From: Apostichopus leukothele
Taxonomy: Eukaryota > Echinodermata > Holothuroidea > Aspidochirotida > Stichopodidae
Assembly: GCA_010014835.2 (NCBI GenBank)
Contig: JAAAKB020000002.1
Coordinates: 975,174 to 1,002,636, forward strand
DNA length: 27,463 nt
Direction of reading: 5' to 3'
Part shown: piece by piece, positions 1 to 27,463 of the stretch
Layout: each line of letters begins with the position of its first letter
How positions within the stretch are numbered: position 1 is the stretch's first letter
Notes under the pieces: model-generated
Databases searched by the model: none
What the model saw: only the letters and a program-made list of their open reading frames with translations
What the model was told of the DNA's origin: nothing
Program-made: the position numbers and the translations under genes

Positions 1-8
1 GAAGTACA

Positions 9-135
9 AGGGCGGATGAAGGAGAGGGGGAAGGGGGTAAAATTGGTTGAAACGGCAGGGTGGGCGAAAGGAGGGGCGGGCTGGGCCGCCCCTGTCAAAC
101 AGCGAAGCTACGTAAGGCACTGAGCCATCCGCCCT
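9..135. repeat. GC-rich stretch with 10-bp terminal inverted repeats
   Basis: AGGGCGGATG at 9-18 is the exact reverse complement of 126-135. Inside, AGGGGCGG (72-79) pairs with CCGCCCCT (86-93). On the minus strand the right end starts GGGCGGATGGCTCAGTG, which also resembles the 5' end and A box of a tRNA, but I see no matching B box. It could be a small foldback element or a degraded tRNA-derived SINE; no target-site duplication is clear and the window edge is near. Confidence 0.4.
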
Positions 136-232
136 ATATATTGTGTTTAACATACAGGCAGTGATACGATCGCATCTTTACAGCTACACTAGTAAAAGTA
201 GGTCATATAATAAACGTCATTGATGTTCGATC

Positions 233-309
233 GGGACGCAAGCTTTTTTATACGGGACGCAAACTTTTTTGGGGGCTTGCATCCCTGGGACGCAAACTTT
301 TTTTTTTCT
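233..309. repeat. Cluster of GGGACGCAA(A/G)C-T-run repeats
   Basis: GGGACGCAAR followed by CTTTTTT occurs at 233, 254 and 287, and a near-inverted copy CTTGCATCCC lies at 276-285. It is a short direct-plus-inverted repeat cluster in an intron, of unknown origin. Confidence 0.7.
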
Positions 310-795
310 AATAACATTACTGTTAGGGTGTGTTGTTACTTGTCACGAAACATTACCAAGTCCAATGTGAGTCGAGCTATATAGGGGATTTGTAACTTTA
401 GCATGTTTCTCGCCACGTTTTTCAAGTAATTTGCAAAAGTACTATGTGATTCATTGAACATGAAATTTAAAGTGGTAACCCCGACATTGGTAACTGCGCT
501 AAGTTTTTGACATAGGCTATGTGCATTAGAAGTCACCACCGCGTGCATTTTATCCACCTTGACCAGTTTAACCTGGCAATGAAATCTTAATCCTGTAATC
601 TTATTGTAGTCAAGCTTAAGACCTACGCGTGTTGTCATGAGATTTAGCAATCGAATGACACCCAAAGTTCATACTTCCCCTTGATCAAGTTGAAAATACA
701 GATTCCACTTTTGTTTTTTAGCCAGTGATTTGGGAGGTATTGTTTTATTCTTTTCGCAGCATCCATCTAGATGAATATGAATCTGGGATTATTAA

Positions 796-24160
<23,365 letters not shown>

Positions 24161-24165
24161 TTGAT

Positions 24166-24183
24166 GGATTAATTTATTAATCC
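24166..24183 (+). promoter_or_regulatory. Hairpin 5 nt after the stop codon
   Basis: GGATTAAT-TT-ATTAATCC is a perfect 8-bp inverted repeat with a 2-nt spacer, starting at the sixth base after TAG. AU-rich, so weak as RNA; a function is only possible. Confidence 0.4.
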
Positions 24184-24504
24184 AGAGCTCAATTGAAGAG
24201 AAGTTAAATTTGTTCCCCCCTCGTATCTATCTATCTATTTATTTCTATTGATTTAAGAGAGAAATTTGAAAAAAAAGCGAAAAGAAATGGGTGATAATTG
24301 GCAACATTTTAGGTATCAACAGGGGGAGGGGGGGGGTGCAAAACTGTGTTGCTTTGTTTGCAATTGGTGACAGAAATATTGACGCATATGTGGTTACTAT
24401 TATTACGTCAAGTTTGATATGCACAGGAGCATTTTGTAAAGACTCATCGGCGAAAAGTAGAATTGTGTCTATTGCTGATGGAAGGATATGAAACCTCTTA
24501 GTTT

Positions 24505-24510
24505 ATTAAA
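24505..24510 (+). terminator. Candidate proximal poly(A) signal ATTAAA
   Basis: The common variant signal, followed within about 25 nt by a GU-rich tract (GATGTTCTGTCGAGGTTGTG). It would give a 3' UTR of about 360 nt, without any of the Pumilio-type sites. Confidence 0.35.
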
Positions 24511-24759
24511 GATGTTCTGTCGAGGTTGTGCGGATTTCAAAAGATGCAACTTCTCTGGTTATAACCTTCACTACAGCGATACACTCTAAGTGTTGATGTT
24601 GTCGTCTTCATGCACTTGTATCCTTTTCCATTTGTGGGTGAAAATGTTGCATTCTGAATTTTGTAGCAAAAAACCTGAAAAGTTTCTTCCATTCAGCAAG
24701 TTGTACTAATAAGAACTAATTAAGAAATGAAAAGAATAGAAGGCAGACAAAAATTTCAC

Positions 24760-24767
24760 TGTAAATA
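24760..24767 (+). promoter_or_regulatory. Pumilio-type element TGTAAATA
   Basis: Exact match to the known UGUANAUA PUF-protein consensus, in the probable 3' UTR, 600 nt after the stop. Confidence 0.45.
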
Positions 24768-26164
24768 TTTGGCTTTGGGAATGAACCGTTGACCAAAAAA
24801 AAAAATTGGTGTGTGGAAAACTGAACTGGATATTTGTTTATTAACATGATATTTACTTCAATTATTTTTGGAAGTCAAACCCTGGGAAGGAGGGTGGGTG
24901 AGGGCTGATTGTTTTCTCATGGACTTTTTCTTTTTGCCTTTAAACCTCCAGACCACAATGGCTGTGTTTTGCCTTAGTGTTTTGGGTTTTTTTTTTTTTT
25001 TTCACTTGATTCATTTTTGTACTGTTGTTGAGCGACAAAGGCATCCAGAACAGGATTATAGTTGGTGTGCACATAAAAATTTAAAAAATCATCTTTTCAA
25101 ATGTAGTGGCATTCTTTAGTGGGTGCTCACTCAATCAATGTCTTGTTTTCATTTCTTTGCCTTTATGTATTTGGAATGCAATTCTCTTTTTTCTTTCTTT
25201 TTTTTTTCCTTTTTTTTATCTGAATGTGTGAAAATGTGTAGGAAAATTTTAAGACTTTAAGCAAGTTTTGCTTGGTTCATTTGTTCATTTTTGTTTGTTT
25301 GTTTGTTCGAATTTAAATTTTGAGACATAATGTGAAGAACTGTTTGAAACGCTGCAGTAATTGGAAGCCGGTGTAGATGGGGTCATCTGGCCTCTTTCCA
25401 AACTACCCTATAGTATTTAAAATTGTTAAAGTGTTACAACGATTGTTTATTGTTAATACTTGGTTGAATTACTTTGTTTTTTGGTTACAATATCTAAAAA
25501 TTTAAGAAAACTATTTAAGAATCCCAGAGATTCATGTAATTATGTAGCCTTACGTACGCATAGAAAGTTACTATCGATCGGTGGTATTAAAAACTGATTG
25601 TTTTTTGTTTTCCTTTTTTACAACTTCTCTTTTCATTTCAGAATCTTTGTCAGTCATAGTTGAGAAAGGCTATTAAATCAATCATTGTACACATTGTACT
25701 CACTTCGTTATCAATAATAATTAAACGTTAATAACAAGCAGTGGTGAATTACTGTTTGAAAAAACCTTTCATTGTTGAGCATCAGTATTTCCATAATGAG
25801 CATATAATAATCATATGTTTTTTCCCCAATTTTTTTGGAGATTTTTTTTTTTATTAATGTAAAAATTAATGAAAATTTTTCGTATGCCGTCATCTCTTCT
25901 TGTAGATGGAAGTTTTTCTATTGGTATTTTCTGTTTTCAATGCAAGTGCGTTTAACCTGTTTTTTTGCACTGTTTGATAAAAGTTTAGCCATGTGAATGT
26001 TTTGTTTTTTTTCTTCCCTTTGAGCTGGTTTAAGTGGAGAATTTTGTGCTTGGATTGAAGTTTATTTAAATTATTTCTTTATATCTTCTTTCTTTCTCCT
26101 TCTCGACCAGATCGTTTCAAGTTGCATAGCGTTGATCTTTAGTGGTTCTAACTTCCGTCTTCAG

Positions 26165-26172
26165 TGTACATA
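26165..26172 (+). promoter_or_regulatory. Pumilio-type element TGTACATA
   Basis: Exact UGUANAUA match; lies in the 3' UTR only if the distal poly(A) site is used. Confidence 0.4.
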
Positions 26173-26666
26173 ACACCCAACAAAAGAAGGGTCATGCTTC
26201 TAAAAAAAAAAATGAATGTTATATCTTTTAGTAGGTAGCATGCCAAGCCTTTGCGAGGTAGTTCGTCAACAAAACGACGAAGCCATTTTTTTTTTCCCAT
26301 TCTCTTTTTGTGTTGATCTGTTAATAGTTGAGGGTAACTGCGGCAGTCGTAACTTTTGCAAGGAGGCCGACTGTTTTACCACGGGTACCGTTGGACGACA
26401 ATTATTCCACAATGGTATCACTTCAATGTAAATGATTCAACACTTTACCTGTATAGAGTCCATTTATATCATCATCATCATCATCATCGTCATCTTCTGT
26501 GATGTGATCAGTTTATGTGTGTGAAGCCTCTCTGTACAATTCACGAGTGGCATTTATCACTCGGTTTAAAAAATGGGCTCAAGATTGTATGGTCTCATTG
26601 GTATCTCTGTTTAAAAAGCTCAGATCTTAAAACGAGGACGAGTTTTTTGTGGCATATCAAGGTGGT

Positions 26667-26674
26667 TGTACATA
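26667..26674 (+). promoter_or_regulatory. Pumilio-type element TGTACATA
   Basis: Exact UGUANAUA match about 65 nt before the distal AATAAA. Third such site in the region. Confidence 0.4.
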
Positions 26675-26737
26675 TAAATGATATGTAAGAAGTCTAGAGG
26701 TCATATGCTTTTGACGATGCCAAACACTCAAGAAGTT

Positions 26738-26743
26738 AATAAA
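26738..26743 (+). terminator. Candidate distal poly(A) signal AATAAA
   Basis: The first canonical AATAAA after the stop codon. A U-rich downstream tract (TTGTCTCTTTCT near 26768) fits a cleavage site around 26755-26765. It would give a 3' UTR of about 2.6 kb. Confidence 0.5.
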
Positions 26744-26830
26744 GGACTTATTGTAGCACTACAATCTATTGTCTCTTTCTCATCTTTTCCTCAATCCTCA
26801 GTGTTTGATTCCTCTGCGTTTGATTCCTTG

Positions 26831-27028
26831 CTGAAGGCAGAAGGAATATATGCGATGGTGTATGTATGTGTGTGGGTGTTTGTGTGTGTGTATGTGACAC
26901 TCTTACTTCAGAAGGATAACTGGGGTACAATTCATATTTGGTAGGTAGGTTCCCCTTAGGTAGAACTGGTTTGGATTGTTGTTAGTATTGGTCAAAGGTC
27001 ATTAGTGGTTAGAAGGGGTGAGAGTCTG
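26831..27028 (+). repeat. Dispersed repeat, contiguous two-half copy
   Basis: Carries both halves in the order left (26831-26940) then right (26941-27028). The same halves occur separately on either side of exon 13. It contains a TATG/GTGTG microsatellite. Confidence 0.75.
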
Positions 27029-27275
27029 AAAACATTGTTCACACAATATCACAAGTGGAAGATGCACAAAGTTCAAACTTGGTGTGTAGCTAGCCGTTGG
27101 TGAGTAGACGATCTGTAGTGTTTTTAATGAATGTCAAAGGTCAAACTGAAACCTTGTAAACATGATATTACAGTATTACAAAGTTGTATGGACTTCAAAC
27201 TTGATATGTACGTGCAACATAGCATGATCTATTGATTTTGTGAAGGTGCTCTTTAAGTTTTCAATGAACATAGTT
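26991..27275 (+). repeat. Degenerate tandem repeat, about 140-bp unit, two copies
   Basis: GTCAAAGGTC at 26991 and 27133; TTCAAACTTG at 27072 and 27194; a TTTTAATGAA/TTTTCAATGAA pair near 27122 and 27258. Spacing varies (122-142 bp) through indels. It continues directly from the dispersed repeat, so both may be one longer element. Confidence 0.55.
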
Positions 27276-27463
27276 ATTCAGGAAATGAAAACTGCCTCAG
27301 TCTGTTGATAATCCTTAACACACTCAGAGGGGAGGGGGGCCTTATCAGTTTTTGCCCTCTGAGCTTCACAGGGTCAACAGGTTATCTTAAAGCAGCATTT
27401 TGCGTCCTTTTCTATGATATTTCTCAACCTCACTGACTCCACTATGCCATAACGACATACATA
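27276..27463. other. Intergenic tail of window
   Basis: No gene or repeat recognised, apart from a G-rich stretch near 27326-27340. Confidence 0.6.

Larger units (their letters stand above)
24161..26760 (+). other. Probable 3' UTR of PRRC2 and flank
   Basis: AU-rich with many T-runs, a TATC/TATT microsatellite near 24223-24246, and an ATC run near 26468-26491. It has no coding potential I accept. Candidate poly(A) signals are ATTAAA at 24505, ATTAAA at 25672 and AATAAA at 26738. The true end is undetermined without transcript data. Confidence 0.6.

Noticed and set aside
336-665. Minus-strand open frame of 109 codons
   Set aside because: It begins at a non-ATG codon, follows a stop, has no motif I recognise, and lies in an intron. 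It could be a decayed transposon piece but there is no positive evidence.
26678-26944. 88-codon frame downstream of PRRC2
   Set aside because: Starts near the candidate poly(A) signal and runs into the GT microsatellite of a dispersed repeat; no protein-like features.

Overview
This window is one large spliced gene on the + strand, plus its introns, its 3' flank and several non-coding repeats. Twenty coding exons (827 to 24160) join with compatible splice phases into one reading frame of 2998 complete codons plus a stop. The product is a PRRC2 (BAT2-like) protein, the family that includes vertebrate PRRC2A/B/C and Drosophila nocte. The family match rests on recognisable blocks in the family order: [17 protein letters not shown] and GNDPN (exon 1), REFPTL and GPGPSLRPQ (exon 3), DEGWA/EVDYSE/FSDEE (exon 6), WRQRRQEQSS and NLPPRF (exon 10), RG/RGG clusters, EKPPRF and NEEWETASESSDF (exon 12), VFRMDQIHLSNP (exon 13) and DSGIELNS/QRSSP (exon 17). 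The extreme N-terminus and promoter are not in the window. I see no candidate for the starting exon(s) in bases 1-826, so the gene is 5'-partial.

The organism is an animal with GT-AG introns of about 0.3-1.5 kb, AT-rich introns, many microsatellites and minisatellites, and at least one 100-N scaffold gap (16992-17091). A single PRRC2 gene with these repeats suggests a marine invertebrate deuterostome. An echinoderm, perhaps a sea cucumber, is my guess, but the sequence does not prove it.

Layout: 1-826 is upstream intron with small inverted and direct repeats. 827-6854 holds exons 1-7, the conserved BAT2_N-type region with Pro/Gly/Met-rich linkers. 7983-10151 holds exons 8-10: GQ repeats, Pro-rich repeats, then a charged helical segment. 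10592-13465 holds exons 11-12; exon 12 is 2.3 kb and Arg/Glu/Gly-rich. 13961-17566 holds exons 13-16. 18347-23430 holds exons 17-19, long low-complexity Ser/Pro/Gln/Met-rich exons. 23951-24160 is the terminal exon, a charged C-terminal tail. 24161 to about 26760 is probable 3' UTR with candidate poly(A) signals and three Pumilio-type sites. The remainder is repeat-rich intergenic DNA.

I found no second protein-coding gene, RNA gene, CRISPR array or bacterial-type system. The points most worth a second look are a foldback element that spans the assembly gap, two 84-bp palindrome-ended near-identical intronic elements, two intronic minisatellites with codon-multiple periods, a dispersed repeat whose halves flank exon 13, a G-quadruplex candidate beside a splice donor, and a conserved DSG-type phospho-motif in the protein.
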